Source of the DNA: Clostridia bacterium | GTDB lineage: Bacteria; Bacillota; Clostridia; UBA1381 | Assembly (NCBI GenBank): GCA_900751885.1 | Contig: CAADTH010000045.1 | Span: 62,001 to 126,000, forward strand | Reading direction: 5' to 3' | DNA length: 64,000 bases | Shown: piece after piece, positions 50,642 through 60,280 of the stretch | Numbering within the stretch: position 1 is the first letter of the stretch | How the letters are laid out: each line of letters opens with the position of its first letter | Notes under the pieces: model-generated | Databases searched by the model: none | What the model saw: only the letters and a program-made list of their open reading frames with translations | What the model was told of the DNA's origin: nothing | Program-made: the position numbers and the translations under genes

Positions 50642-51446
50642 ATTGTTCAATATCAATCTTTTCCACCTGTCCGTTGACGTTCCCTTCCATAAATATCTGT
50701 GCAAGATTCGTAAAATTCTCTACACTGTCACTGACATAGTATTTATACTGCTCTCTCTCCCTTGTTCCCTTCGGGATATTGCCTAGATTCATCTGCTCCT
50801 TTAAAGAAAGCGCAGTCTCTGCTCCAGGGTCAATCAGCGTGACTTCCTTTCCCATCACCTCGCCGATAACCTGTTTCAAAAGCGGATAATGCGTACAGCC
50901 GAGTATCAGTGTATCCACATCCTTCTGGCGTATCTCGTCCAAATACTCCTCGGCGACAAGGCGGGCAACCTGTGTGTCAAAATGCCCATTCTCCACAAGC
51001 GGTACAAACAGTGGGCAATCCTTTGAAAAAATCACTGCATCCGACAGATGCCGCTTGATTTCCCTCTCATACGCACCGCTTCGGATGGTTCCGGTCGTTC
51101 CTATCACTCCGATGCGTCCGCTTTTCGTCTCCCGCACTGCGGCGCGCGCCGCAGAATCCACCACACCGATGATTGGTGTTTTTGTCTCCTTCTCCACTGC
51201 CGGTATCCCCACAGAGCTGGCTGTTCCGCAGGCTACCACAATCAGCTTCACATCAAAGCTTTCCAAAAAGCGGATGTCCCCGCGTACATATTTGACAATC
51301 GTCTCCTCGCCGCGCGTGCCATAAGGAACCCTACCGGTATCCCCAAAATATATGATGTTCTCTTCAGGAAGGATTCTCATGATTTCCTTGACTGCCGTAA
51401 GCCCTCCAAGTCCTGAATCGAACACTCCGATTCTATCATGCTTCAT
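50601..51446 (-). CDS. murI: Glutamate racemase
   Basis: A 281-residue enzyme that makes D-glutamate for peptidoglycan. The two catalytic cysteines are in VACGTASS and LGCTHYPLL, and the N-terminal IGVFDSGLGGLTAVKEI is characteristic. The start at 51446 overlaps the ddl stop by 11 bases. The C-terminal extension past the usual end overlaps DUF1934. Confidence 0.94.
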   Translation of the reverse strand: MKHDRIGVFDSGLGGLTAVKEIMRILPEENIIYFGDTGRVPYGTRGEETIVKYVRGDIRFLESFDVKLIVVACGTASSVGIPAVEKETKTPIIGVVDSAARAAVRETKSGRIGVIGTTGTIRSGAYEREIKRHLSDAVIFSKDCPLFVPLVENGHFDTQVARLVAEEYLDEIRQKDVDTLILGCTHYPLLKQVIGEVMGKEVTLIDPGAETALSLKEQMNLGNIPKGTREREQYKYYVSDSVENFTNLAQIFMEGNVNGQVEKIDIEQYECYHHNKKQTTD

Positions 51447-52521
51447 ATCTGTGCTTCTTTCTATGTAATGCAAGTTCAATCAGCCGGTCCAAAAGCTCAC
51501 CGTAGCCGACTCCCATCTCCTGCCACAGCTTCGGATACATGCTGATGTCTGTAAAGCCCGGCATGGTATTGATTTCATTCAAAATGACAGAGCCATCAGA
51601 ATACTTCACAAAAAAATCCACTCTTGAAAGCCCTGTCCCGTCGATTGCGCGAAATGCGCGAACCGCATAATCGCGGATTTTTTCTTGGGTCGCCATATCA
51701 AGCTTTGCCGGTATTTGAAGCTCTGTCGTCCCATCGTTATACTTTGCGTCATAATCATAAAATTCCGCTACAGGAATAATCTCACCGACTGCCGCCGCCT
51801 TCGGATGCCCGTTGCCAAGCACCGCACATTCCACCTCATGCCCTTCGATGTTCTCCTCGACCAAAATCTTGCGGTCAAACTTCGACGCTTCCTCCAGTGC
51901 CGCCAAAAGTGCACTTCTGTCTGCCGCTTTTCCCACACCGACTGACGAGCCGGTGTTTGCCGGCTTCACAAAGCATGGATAGCCGATTTTCTCTTCTATC
52001 TCATCCATGATTTCGTCAATTTTATGAAATTCCTCTGTCCTCGCCACAACCCATTTCGCCTGTGGAATGTTTGCATCTTGAAACACGATTTTGGAATATG
52101 TCTTATCCATTCCCACACTCGACGCAAGCACCCCCGTGCCGACGTATGGAAGATTCGAAAGCTCCAACAGCCCCTGAATCGTGCCGTCCTCGCCATGCTC
52201 TCCATGCAGCACCGGGAATACAACATCTATCTCTATCTTCTTGACCTTTTCTTTTCCAAATACCAAAATTCCGCCGTCGGACACATCCGGAGAGAGGATT
52301 GCCTTTTTGAGATGCTTTTTGTCCTTCTCCCAGCTGCCATCCTTGATGCTGTCAGTATCACCTGTATACAGATACCACTGTCCCTTTTTCGTAATTCCAA
52401 TGACACTGACCTTATATTTATCCCGGTCGAGCTGTTCTAAAACAGATACAGCAGACCTTCTGGACACCTCATGCTCCGGCGACTGTCCGCCAAAAAGCAC
52501 ACACACTTTCAATTTGCCCAT
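51436..52521 (-). CDS. ddl: D-alanine--D-alanine ligase
   Basis: A 361-residue ATP-grasp enzyme that joins two D-alanines for peptidoglycan precursors. VCVLFGGQSPEHEVSRRSA at the N-terminus, LHGEHGEDGTIQGLLEL and NEINTMPGFTDISMYPKL near the C-terminus are family signatures. The start ATG at 52521 follows GAGGTG. A strong promoter lies 23 bases upstream, so ddl-murI-DUF1934-ctpA can be a transcription unit. Confidence 0.95.
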   Translation of the reverse strand: MGKLKVCVLFGGQSPEHEVSRRSAVSVLEQLDRDKYKVSVIGITKKGQWYLYTGDTDSIKDGSWEKDKKHLKKAILSPDVSDGGILVFGKEKVKKIEIDVVFPVLHGEHGEDGTIQGLLELSNLPYVGTGVLASSVGMDKTYSKIVFQDANIPQAKWVVARTEEFHKIDEIMDEIEEKIGYPCFVKPANTGSSVGVGKAADRSALLAALEEASKFDRKILVEENIEGHEVECAVLGNGHPKAAAVGEIIPVAEFYDYDAKYNDGTTELQIPAKLDMATQEKIRDYAVRAFRAIDGTGLSRVDFFVKYSDGSVILNEINTMPGFTDISMYPKLWQEMGVGYGELLDRLIELALHRKKHRYEA

Positions 52522-52543
52522 CAATCAAACACCTCACGTTTTT

Positions 52544-52572
52544 ATTATAAACACTCCACACGCCATTTGCAA
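52544..52572 (-). promoter_or_regulatory. Promoter for ddl-murI-DUF1934-ctpA
   Basis: TTGCAA (52572-52567), 17 bases, TATAAT (52549-52544) on the minus strand. Confidence 0.8.
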
Positions 52573-52599
52573 GCAAACACAGGAGAATTCATAAAATAT

Positions 52600-53505
52600 T
52601 TATAAATCCTGCCTGAGTCTATGCAGTACCGCTTCAAAATATTCTGGGAGCGGCGAATCAAATTCCATATACTCTCCCGTCGCGGGATGCACGAATCCAA
52701 TCGTCTTGGCATGCAGAAGCTGACCCGAAAGCTTGAATCGTTCCTTTCGGCTTCCATAGACCGGATCCCCTACAATACTATGCCCCACTGACGCCATATG
52801 TACCCGAATCTGATGGGTCCTCCCCGTCTCGAGCACACACTCCAAAAGCGTGTACGCGCCGAACCTGTCGAGCACACGAAAATGCGTGACCGCCTCCCGT
52901 CCGCCCTGCACGATTGCCATTTTCTTTCTGTCCTTCGGACTTCTCGCAATGGGCTTATTGATGGTTCCCTCATCCTCCTTGATGTTGCCGTTTACGATTG
53001 CCCAATACCGCCGGACTGCTTTTCTCTCCTTGAGCTGTGCGGCAAGCCTCACATGGGCATCGTTGTTTTTCGCAACCACCAAAAGTCCGCTTGTGTCCTT
53101 GTCGATTCGGTGTACGATTCCGGGGCGAATCACGCCATTGATTGCGGAAAGCTGTCCCTTGCAGTGATATAGAAGTGCATTCACCAGCGTCCCTGTGTAA
53201 TTGCCCGGCGCCGGGTGTACCACCATCCCCTGCGGCTTATTGACCACAATCACGTCTGCATCCTCATACACAACCGCTATCGGAATATCCTCCGCCTGCA
53301 CCTCGAGCTGCTGCGGTTCTGGCATATCCACCACAATCACATTCCCCGCCTGCACCTGGTACTTTTTATCCAGCACAGTTCCGTCCTCAAGCGACACTCT
53401 GCCCTCGCCTGCAAGCTTTGCCGCATACGAGCGCGATATTCCCTCCATCTCTGTGCTGAGAAACTTATCCAGCCGAACGCCGGATTCACCTGCCACTACC
53501 TCCAT
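52600..53505 (-). CDS. rluD: 23S rRNA pseudouridine synthase, RluD type
   Basis: A 301-residue RluA/RluD-family pseudouridine synthase. An N-terminal S4 RNA-binding domain (VRLDKFLSTEMEGISRSYAA) precedes the catalytic domain with the active Asp in HRIDKDTSGLLVVAK. The start ATG at 53505 has GAGGG five bases upstream; an in-frame GTG overlapping the lspA stop is the alternative. Confidence 0.93.
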   Translation of the reverse strand: MEVVAGESGVRLDKFLSTEMEGISRSYAAKLAGEGRVSLEDGTVLDKKYQVQAGNVIVVDMPEPQQLEVQAEDIPIAVVYEDADVIVVNKPQGMVVHPAPGNYTGTLVNALLYHCKGQLSAINGVIRPGIVHRIDKDTSGLLVVAKNNDAHVRLAAQLKERKAVRRYWAIVNGNIKEDEGTINKPIARSPKDRKKMAIVQGGREAVTHFRVLDRFGAYTLLECVLETGRTHQIRVHMASVGHSIVGDPVYGSRKERFKLSGQLLHAKTIGFVHPATGEYMEFDSPLPEYFEAVLHRLRQDL

Positions 53506-53513
53506 CGTTTCCC

Positions 53514-53963
53514 TCACTTCTTCTTGTCAAAAAACAAAATGTATATCACCAAAAGCACTGCTCCTGCTGTAATCGCCACATCCGCCAGATTGAAAACCGG
53601 AAAGGAGAGAAACGAAAGCTTGATATAATCGACGACATATCCCCTGACAATCCGGTCAACCGCATTGCCCGCCGCGCCTGAAAACATCAAAGTAAGCGCT
53701 GTGCAAAGCAGTTTGCTCTCGGGCCGGCGGCGCACAAAATAATAGACCACCCACGCGCAAAACAGCACCGATACCAGCGCCAAAAGTCCTGTCATATTCT
53801 CCAGCACACTGAACGCCGCACCCCTGTTTTGTACATATACAATCTGCAGTGCTCCCTTTACCACCTCTATTGTATCATACAGCCCAATGTTGTTTTCGAC
53901 CAACAGCTTGATTACCTGGTCTCCTGCAACAAGAAAAACCGCAATCATTGCCCAAATCAGCAA
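53514..53963 (-). CDS. lspA: Lipoprotein signal peptidase (signal peptidase II)
   Basis: A 149-residue membrane aspartyl protease that removes lipoprotein signal peptides. It has four membrane segments, GDQVIKLLVENN near the start, and the catalytic aspartates in NAVDRIVRGYVVDYI and FNLADVAI. The start appears to be TTG at 53963, eight bases after AGGAGG; the nearby ATG is in another frame. It sits between aroB and rluD, the common lspA-rluD order. Confidence 0.93.
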   Translation of the reverse strand: MLIWAMIAVFLVAGDQVIKLLVENNIGLYDTIEVVKGALQIVYVQNRGAAFSVLENMTGLLALVSVLFCAWVVYYFVRRRPESKLLCTALTLMFSGAAGNAVDRIVRGYVVDYIKLSFLSFPVFNLADVAITAGAVLLVIYILFFDKKK

Positions 53964-53975
53964 TTCCCATTCCTC

Positions 53976-55055
53976 CTACCTTCTGATAGATTCGATTGCC
54001 CTGCAAATTTCCTCCTCTGTCACATCTGTCACCGAAATCACAGAGCCAATTTGTGTCGGGAGGATAAACTTGAGCGCTCCGTCCAGCTTTTTTTTGTCCT
54101 TCTGCATAAAATCCAAAATTTTTTCTGTGTCTGGCAAAACCGCGCTTACCGGCAGGTCATAAAGAGACAATACCTCTTTGATTTGCAAGAATTCTTCCTC
54201 TTTGATTAAGCCTCTGCCCGCGGCAATATAAGACGCCGCGCACATGCCGAGTGACACACATTCGCCATGTGTCATTGCAAAATTCATCGCACTCTCCGCC
54301 GCATGACCGATGGTATGCCCGAAATTCAAAATTGCCCGGAGTCCTGTCTCCTTCTCATCCTCCACCACAACCTTTGCCTTGATGGAGCAGTTTGTGTTTG
54401 CCATATGAATCAGGCTTTTCTCGTCAAGCGATTTGATTTTCTCTGCATTCTCTTTTAAATACACAAAAAAGTCTCTGTCATAGATAATGCCATGCTTCAC
54501 CACTTCCCCCATTCCAGAGATAAACTCCCGCTTCGGAAGTGTTTTGAGGGTGGATACATTCAAGTATACCAGCTTCGGCTGATGAAATGCGCCCAAGCTA
54601 TTTTTGCTTCCCGCAAAATCAATTCCCGTCTTTCCTCCGACGCTGGAATCCGATTGAGAAAGCAGTGTCGTCGGGATTTGTACGAAGCGGATTCCACGCA
54701 TATAGATTGCCGCCGCAAAGCCTGCCATGTCGCCGACCACTCCGCCGCCAAGCGCCAAAATCATACTCTTTCTGTCCATCTGATGCTTCATACACGCCCC
54801 ACAAATCGACAGAATCGTCTGCATATGCTTCTGCTGCTCCCCTGCCGGGAACGCATACACCTGCATATCATATCCTGCGCCCTGCAAGCACCCAAGCACT
54901 TCACGCGCATAGATTGCCTCGACATTCGAATCAGTCACGATTAATAGCTTTTTCGGCGCGTTGATTTTCGCAAGCGCATCGCACAGCGCATCAAAGCTCG
55001 TCTCAAATACGATATCATAAGAATTTTCTCCAAAATCCAGTTTCAGTCTTTCCAT
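53976..55055 (-). CDS. aroB: 3-dehydroquinate synthase
   Basis: A 359-residue enzyme of the shikimate pathway that converts DAHP to 3-dehydroquinate. GGGVVGDMAGFAAAIYMRG binds NAD, and PTTLLSQSDSSVGGKTGIDF plus NFGHTIGHAAE hold substrate and zinc ligands. The second ATG (55055) is preferred because AAAGG is properly spaced from it; the first lies three codons upstream. It has no other aro genes as neighbours. Confidence 0.94.
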   Translation of the reverse strand: MERLKLDFGENSYDIVFETSFDALCDALAKINAPKKLLIVTDSNVEAIYAREVLGCLQGAGYDMQVYAFPAGEQQKHMQTILSICGACMKHQMDRKSMILALGGGVVGDMAGFAAAIYMRGIRFVQIPTTLLSQSDSSVGGKTGIDFAGSKNSLGAFHQPKLVYLNVSTLKTLPKREFISGMGEVVKHGIIYDRDFFVYLKENAEKIKSLDEKSLIHMANTNCSIKAKVVVEDEKETGLRAILNFGHTIGHAAESAMNFAMTHGECVSLGMCAASYIAAGRGLIKEEEFLQIKEVLSLYDLPVSAVLPDTEKILDFMQKDKKKLDGALKFILPTQIGSVISVTDVTEEEICRAIESIRR

Positions 55056-55098
55056 TTCCTTCATCCTTTATGCTCAAATTCTCTTTTCCATCCGGGAA

Positions 55099-55614
55099 TC
55101 AAAGTGTGATATCCACCTGATATGCCTCATCAATCAGATAATATTCATTGCTGTATTTCTGGCAGAATCTGAGATTCCTCTCGTTCTCCAAAGTCATATC
55201 CGCCTGACTGCACGCTGCCTTCTCCATACGCTCTTCTGCTTCATTCTCATATCGAATGATTTTGTCAAACTGCTTCTCTATATACCGTCTTGTGAATATC
55301 AGGCAGATATATTTGATATCATCAAGATACTCATCCGTAAAATCCTTTTTGTAATCGAATGGAATATAGCATCCCTCTATGATGAGATTCTGACGGTTCT
55401 CAATAGCTGTCTTTATCATCTCACGCACCACAGGCCAGAGATAACCGGTCAAAGCTTCGTCACTGCTGTCCGGCTTGAGATTTGTATAACCTGCACGAAT
55501 CAGCCCCATTTTGATATGGTCAATCGAAAGGTATGGATACCGGTACTTCTCCAAAAGCTTCTGTGCAAGTACGGTTTTCCCTGTATGTGTGCCTCCTCCG
55601 ATTAAAATGACCAT
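55099..55614 (-). CDS. P-loop kinase-like protein
   Basis: A 171-residue nucleotide-binding protein. It starts with Walker A GGGTHTGKT (residues 6-14) and has an acidic strand NLIIEGCYIP typical of small-molecule kinases of the zeta-toxin/2-phosphoglycerate-kinase-like group. The C-terminus is acidic and Tyr-rich. The substrate is unknown. CAGGAGGG precedes the ATG. It stands between a small membrane protein and aroB. Confidence 0.65.
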   Translation of the reverse strand: MVILIGGGTHTGKTVLAQKLLEKYRYPYLSIDHIKMGLIRAGYTNLKPDSSDEALTGYLWPVVREMIKTAIENRQNLIIEGCYIPFDYKKDFTDEYLDDIKYICLIFTRRYIEKQFDKIIRYENEAEERMEKAACSQADMTLENERNLRFCQKYSNEYYLIDEAYQVDITL

Positions 55615-55644
55615 ATACCCTCCTGTTTTTCTATACGCTTTCTC

Positions 55645-56001
55645 TTAATATTCTACGATATCCCATGACACAGCTATATCACCCTCTAATTCAATAACAA
55701 GCCATACATCATGCATGGCCTTTCCCCTGTTTCCCAGATAATATACCAAATTGTCTGGTTCTGTGAAATAATATGTAGCTCCTGTTTTTTCATCACCTAA
55801 AAATTGCATAATTTCTTCCTCTGACATACCGACAATCGGATGCTTTTTCATCATGTCATCCAGCATAACAACACGCTGTTGGGGCTCATCAAACCATCTG
55901 GATCTTTGAAAGGTGTGGTCGTATTCATGCTTTATCAATAAGCATGCCAAAATACCAACTGCTATACATAAGAAAACCACGATTTTTTTATTGCGTGTCA
56001 T
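55645..56001 (-). CDS. Small membrane-anchored protein of unknown function
   Basis: A 118-residue protein with a basic start, one membrane segment (IVVFLCIAVGILACLLI) and an outside domain. It contains HPIVGMSEEEIMQFLGD, a pattern like the SmpA/BamE small lipoprotein fold, then a Tyr-rich strand region. The similarity is weak and no role is claimed. The start at 56001 follows GGAGTGATAAAG. Confidence 0.5.
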   Translation of the reverse strand: MTRNKKIVVFLCIAVGILACLLIKHEYDHTFQRSRWFDEPQQRVVMLDDMMKKHPIVGMSEEEIMQFLGDEKTGATYYFTEPDNLVYYLGNRGKAMHDVWLVIELEGDIAVSWDIVEY

Positions 56002-56103
56002 CTTTATCACTCCAAACATGATATACGGTACAAGCATCATTTTTGTTTCGTAAATAGGCAAAAATCTTCAGCGTTGTAATACTACCATTTTACCATAGAA
56101 TGC

Positions 56104-56138
56104 AAAAAAAGAAAAGGCAAAATGCCCTTTCTTTTTTT
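56104..56138 (-). terminator. Terminator of the ileS operon
   Basis: Stem of 16 bases (56104-56119 with 56123-56138), A-run and T-run on either side, directly past the ileS stop. Confidence 0.85.
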
Positions 56139-56144
56139 GTATTT

Positions 56145-58928
56145 TTATTTTGTCAGCTTTTCTACACAATCTGCGCAAAGCGTTTCATACCCTTCCATCG
56201 TGCCGACTGTGTCAGAGTGAATCCAGCACCGCTCACACTTTTCGCCCTGCGCTGCGGATACTCTCACCTTCACCTGTTCTCCTGCAAATACCACACCGTC
56301 TACACTATCATCCTGTTCTACCTTTGCCGCTGATGTGATAAAGAGCTCCGCCAGCTCTGCCTCAATCGGCTTTAAAAAGTCATACAGACTTCCCTTTGCG
56401 TAAACGGTAACCGATGCGTCGAGCGATTTTCCTATCGTCTTTTCATTTCTCGCGCCCTCCAGCGCCTTCAAGACATCGTCGCGCACCTCAATAATTTTCT
56501 GCCATTTTTCCTCCAATGCGCTGTTCTGATACTCTGCCTTCGGCTGCGGCATATCACTGAACATCACGCTTTTGGTATCATCCTTATCAAAATGCGGCAT
56601 AAACTGCCAAATCTCCTCAGAGGTAAACGCCAATACAGGCGCCAACAGCTTCACCATTGCATCCAAAATCAAATACATTGCGGACTGTGCGCTCCTGCGC
56701 GCGTGAGACTCGGGCTTTTCTGTATACAGCCTGGACTTCACGATATCCAGATAGAAATTACTCATCTCCACCACACAGAACCGGTGAATGGTGTGATACA
56801 GCATATGGAATTCATAGCTTTCATAGGAAGCAATCGCCGCTTCCACCATCTGATTCATCTTCATCATCGCCCAGCGGTCAAGCTCGAGCATGTCAGAAAA
56901 TGCGACCATATCCTTGTTCGGGTCAAAATCGTTGCAGTTGCTGAGAATATAGCGCGCTGTGTTTCGAATCTTGCGGTAGCCTTCTGATAACTGCTTTAGC
57001 GTATCCTTCGACATTCTCATGTCAGTGCGGTAATCCGCGGATACCACCCACAAACGCAGAATATCCGCCCCATACTGATCCGTGATTTCCCTCGGAGAGA
57101 TGGAGTTGCCCTTCGACTTGGACATCTTCTTTCCCTCTCCGTCCTGAATCATTCCATGTGTAATCACTGTGTTATACGGCGCTTTTCCTGTTGTCGCCAC
57201 ACTGGTTAGAAGAGAGGACTGGAACCATCCGCGGTACTGGTCATTTCCCTCCAAATATAAATCAGGCGGATAGGACAGGTCGCCGCGCTCCGCGCATACT
57301 GCCGCATGGCTGGAGCCGGAATCAAACCATACGTCCATGGTATCCGTCTCTTTTTCAAAGTGGGTGTGTCCGCATTTTGGACAGATTGTGCCCTTTGGCA
57401 GAATGTCGTCTGCCTCAAGCTCCCACCATTTGTTCACTCCCTGCTCTCGGAAGAGCGTCGCGACTGCCTTGATGGTATCGTCATTGATGATCTGCTCACC
57501 GCATTCCTTACAATAGAACAGCGGAATCGGTACACCCCAGATGCGCTGACGTGAAATGCACCAGTCGCTTCGGTCGCGCACCATGCTTGTGATGCGGTCC
57601 TCCCCCCACTTTGGAATCCATTTGACCTGTTTGATTTCCTCGATTGCCTGATCCTTTAATTGATCCACCGACGCAAAGCATTGCTCTGTCGCACGGAAGA
57701 TAATCGGATCACTGCATCTCCAGCAGTGCGGATACTGATGGATGATTTCCTCTATCGCCAAAAGATTTCCCGTTTCTGTCAGCTTTTCAATGATTTTCGG
57801 ATTGGATTTTTCATAGTAAAGACCTGCAAATTCTCCTGCAAGCTCATTGAGCACACCACGGCTGTCCACTGGAACCACAATCTCAAGCTGTGGATAATTC
57901 TGACATGCGATATAGTCCTCCACACCATGTCCCGGCGCGGTGTGAACGCATCCAGTACCGGCATCCAGCGTCACATGGTCGCCGAGAATGACAAGAGATT
58001 CCCTGTCGATAAACGGATGCTGGCAGGTAATATTCTCAAGCTCTCTTCCCTTGAAGCGCTTCACAATCTCATAGCCATCGATGTTTGCCGCTTTCGCTAC
58101 ACTGTCCACAAGCTCTGTCGCAAGCACATAAATTTCACCGCTTGGCACCTTCACCAAAGAATATTCAAAATCAGGATTGAGTGCAATCGCCACGTTGCCG
58201 GGAAGTGTCCACGTCGTGGTCGTCCAAATTACAAAGTATACGTTGTCCAGTCCGCCGAATAAGCCTTTGTCGTCGTTGACTGCAAATTTTACATAGATGG
58301 AGTTGGTCTTATCCTCTGCATACTCGATTTCTGCTTCTGCCAAGGCTGTCTCACAGGTTGGGCACCAATACACCGGCTTCAAGCCCTTATAAATCAGTCC
58401 CTGCTTTGCCATCTCCCCAAAAATCTCAACCTGCTTTGCCACATAGTCGTCCTTGAGCGTCAAATATGGATGCTCCCAGTCGCCGATCACACCCAAACGC
58501 TTGAACTGCTCCTTTTGATTTTCCACATGCTCGAGCGCAAATTCCTTACATGCCTCACAAAATTTCACTGCTCCCGCCTCATGGCGGTTCAGTCCCAGCT
58601 TTTTGATTGCCTGAAGCTCAATCGGCAGTCCATGTGTATCCCAGCCCGGCACATACGGCGCATAATGCCCTGTCATATTCTTATAGCGCACGATAATATC
58701 CTTCAGCACCTTGTTGAGCGCGTGCCCCATATGGATGTCACCGTTTGCATACGGCGGTCCGTCGTGCAGAATAAAGCTCTTTTTTCCCTTATTGCGTTTT
58801 ACGATTTCATCATATAAATCAATCTTTTCCCAGTATTCCAGCATTTCCGGCTCGCGCTTTGGGAGATTGCCTCGCATCGGAAAATCGGTCTTTGGAAGAT
58901 TTACTGATTTTGAATAATCTTCAGCCAT
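56145..58928 (-). CDS. ileS: Isoleucyl-tRNA synthetase
   Basis: A 927-residue class I synthetase with an editing domain. The HIGH motif is PPYANGDIHMGH (residues 58-69) and the KMSKS motif is GKKMSKSKGNS. Editing residues lie in the TTTTWTLPGNVAIAL region, and a C-terminal zinc finger (CERCWIH then CADC) closes the protein. It lies 43 bases after divIVA, with AAAGGAAAGGG before the ATG. There is no T-box leader, so it depends on the upstream division-gene transcript. Confidence 0.97.
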   Translation of the reverse strand: MAEDYSKSVNLPKTDFPMRGNLPKREPEMLEYWEKIDLYDEIVKRNKGKKSFILHDGPPYANGDIHMGHALNKVLKDIIVRYKNMTGHYAPYVPGWDTHGLPIELQAIKKLGLNRHEAGAVKFCEACKEFALEHVENQKEQFKRLGVIGDWEHPYLTLKDDYVAKQVEIFGEMAKQGLIYKGLKPVYWCPTCETALAEAEIEYAEDKTNSIYVKFAVNDDKGLFGGLDNVYFVIWTTTTWTLPGNVAIALNPDFEYSLVKVPSGEIYVLATELVDSVAKAANIDGYEIVKRFKGRELENITCQHPFIDRESLVILGDHVTLDAGTGCVHTAPGHGVEDYIACQNYPQLEIVVPVDSRGVLNELAGEFAGLYYEKSNPKIIEKLTETGNLLAIEEIIHQYPHCWRCSDPIIFRATEQCFASVDQLKDQAIEEIKQVKWIPKWGEDRITSMVRDRSDWCISRQRIWGVPIPLFYCKECGEQIINDDTIKAVATLFREQGVNKWWELEADDILPKGTICPKCGHTHFEKETDTMDVWFDSGSSHAAVCAERGDLSYPPDLYLEGNDQYRGWFQSSLLTSVATTGKAPYNTVITHGMIQDGEGKKMSKSKGNSISPREITDQYGADILRLWVVSADYRTDMRMSKDTLKQLSEGYRKIRNTARYILSNCNDFDPNKDMVAFSDMLELDRWAMMKMNQMVEAAIASYESYEFHMLYHTIHRFCVVEMSNFYLDIVKSRLYTEKPESHARRSAQSAMYLILDAMVKLLAPVLAFTSEEIWQFMPHFDKDDTKSVMFSDMPQPKAEYQNSALEEKWQKIIEVRDDVLKALEGARNEKTIGKSLDASVTVYAKGSLYDFLKPIEAELAELFITSAAKVEQDDSVDGVVFAGEQVKVRVSAAQGEKCERCWIHSDTVGTMEGYETLCADCVEKLTK

Positions 58929-58971
58929 TGTATCCCTTTCCTTTCGCTATTTTAATTTAATGCTTTCTATT

Positions 58972-59412
58972 CTACTCTATTTTGTCCAACATTTCAAGTA
59001 ATCCGTTGCAAATTCCTTTGACTCTCGCCTTATATCCTTCAATTTCCATCTGCAAGCGGCTGTATTCATTCTTCATCGCCGCTACATCCTCCTCCGCCCT
59101 GCGCTTCATCTCACGCGCTTTCATCTCCGCTTCCTGAATAATTGCGTCCGCCTGTGTATTTGCATTTCTGCGGATATCCTCACTTGCCGACTGCGCGAGG
59201 ATAATAGAGTTTTGCAGGGTATCCTCCATATTCTTATAATTTCCGAGCGCTTCATCTAAAACCGTAATTCGTTCCTTCATGGTCGCATTTTCTTTATACA
59301 TTTTTTCATAGTCCTGAATGACCATGTCCATGAAATCGTCCACCTCGTCGCAGTGATAACCGCGAAACTTCACCTCAAACGTCTTGTTTTGTATATCAAC
59401 CGGTGTTAACAT
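58972..59412 (-). CDS. divIVA: DivIVA-family cell division/polarity protein
   Basis: A 146-residue coiled-coil protein. The N-terminal lipid-binding domain (MLTPVDIQNKTFEVKFRGYH) recognises negatively curved membrane at poles and septa, and a long helix follows (residues ~40-146). The start at 59412 follows GGGAGG. The synteny sepF-ylmH-divIVA-ileS is typical of Gram-positives. Confidence 0.92.
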   Translation of the reverse strand: MLTPVDIQNKTFEVKFRGYHCDEVDDFMDMVIQDYEKMYKENATMKERITVLDEALGNYKNMEDTLQNSIILAQSASEDIRRNANTQADAIIQEAEMKAREMKRRAEEDVAAMKNEYSRLQMEIEGYKARVKGICNGLLEMLDKIE

Positions 59413-59439
59413 ATTACAAACCTCCCACACACTGTTTTA

Positions 59440-60192
59440 TCATAGATACCGCTTCACTCGAATGTGAAGCCTGCCCTTTCTCGTGTTTGCCCCAAGCTCA
59501 TCCAATTTCATTCTGCCATACCCACGCACAGAGAGCAGGCACCCTTCTGTCAGATTTTTTGCCCCATCCGATGCCATTTTGTGGTCAATGCTCACCTTTT
59601 CCGCGTCAATCAGCTTTACCGCCTGCGCGCGCGATAGCTTAAGCACTGCAGCAAGCACTGCATCGAGCCTTGCCGACGCCGCAACCGCGTCAATCAGCTC
59701 AAATTGCTTCTCTGGCACGGTAATGTCTGACGGGGACACTGCTTCTATCTTAACGCCCCTATTTCCGACTTTTTTGATATTCTCTCTTAAATACTCACAG
59801 ATATCTGTACTTGCAAACACATATGCTGTATTTCCATCAATTAAGATATCACCTGTTTTATTTCTGTCAATTCCAAAAGAAAGAATACTTCCCAAATAAT
59901 CTCTGTGAGATAGTGGTTCTCCATAGCCAGATGTAATTTGCAATACAGAAATTGGGAAATGCGACTGGGTCGCATCTTCCCATTCTGGGAACACACCGAA
60001 CATCTGCCGTTCACTCTCTGGATATCCACCAAAAAATAAAGTCTGATATCCAGATATGGATAAATAGTTCTCCTCAACCATTCTTTTCTGTGCGCCATCT
60101 AAAAATGGGCTGAACCTCGCCACGCAATATTTGTCGCAAGCGTGAAACAAATCATCGATTCTGGCAAGCAATAATTTTTCTTCCCGTTCCAT
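59440..60192 (-). CDS. ylmH: YlmH, RNA-binding S4-domain protein
   Basis: A 250-residue protein with the YlmH N-terminal part (ITSGYGEPLSHRDYLGSILS) and a C-terminal S4 RNA-binding domain (SRAQAVKLIDAEKVSIDHK). Members act in ribosome-associated quality control or rescue and in division-related phenotypes. It begins 88 bases after sepF; the yggT gene often found there is absent. Confidence 0.92.
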   Translation of the reverse strand: MEREEKLLLARIDDLFHACDKYCVARFSPFLDGAQKRMVEENYLSISGYQTLFFGGYPESERQMFGVFPEWEDATQSHFPISVLQITSGYGEPLSHRDYLGSILSFGIDRNKTGDILIDGNTAYVFASTDICEYLRENIKKVGNRGVKIEAVSPSDITVPEKQFELIDAVAASARLDAVLAAVLKLSRAQAVKLIDAEKVSIDHKMASDGAKNLTEGCLLSVRGYGRMKLDELGANTRKGRLHIRVKRYL

Positions 60193-60215
60193 CTTTCTCT
60201 CCCAATATAGAACAA

Positions 60216-60237
60216 TAGACGGAGCAATCTCCGTCTA
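60216..60237 (-). other. Hairpin between sepF and ylmH
   Basis: TAGACGGAG / CTCCGTCTA (9 bp) with a 4-base loop, without a T-run. A processing or partial-termination element is possible. Confidence 0.4.
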
Positions 60238-60280
60238 CTGTTTGGCATATGTCTGCCTTCTTATGTGATATGTTCCAAAA

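Noticed and set aside
58929..58971. T-box leader for ileS
   Set aside because: Only 43 bases separate divIVA and ileS, with no specifier stem or terminator.
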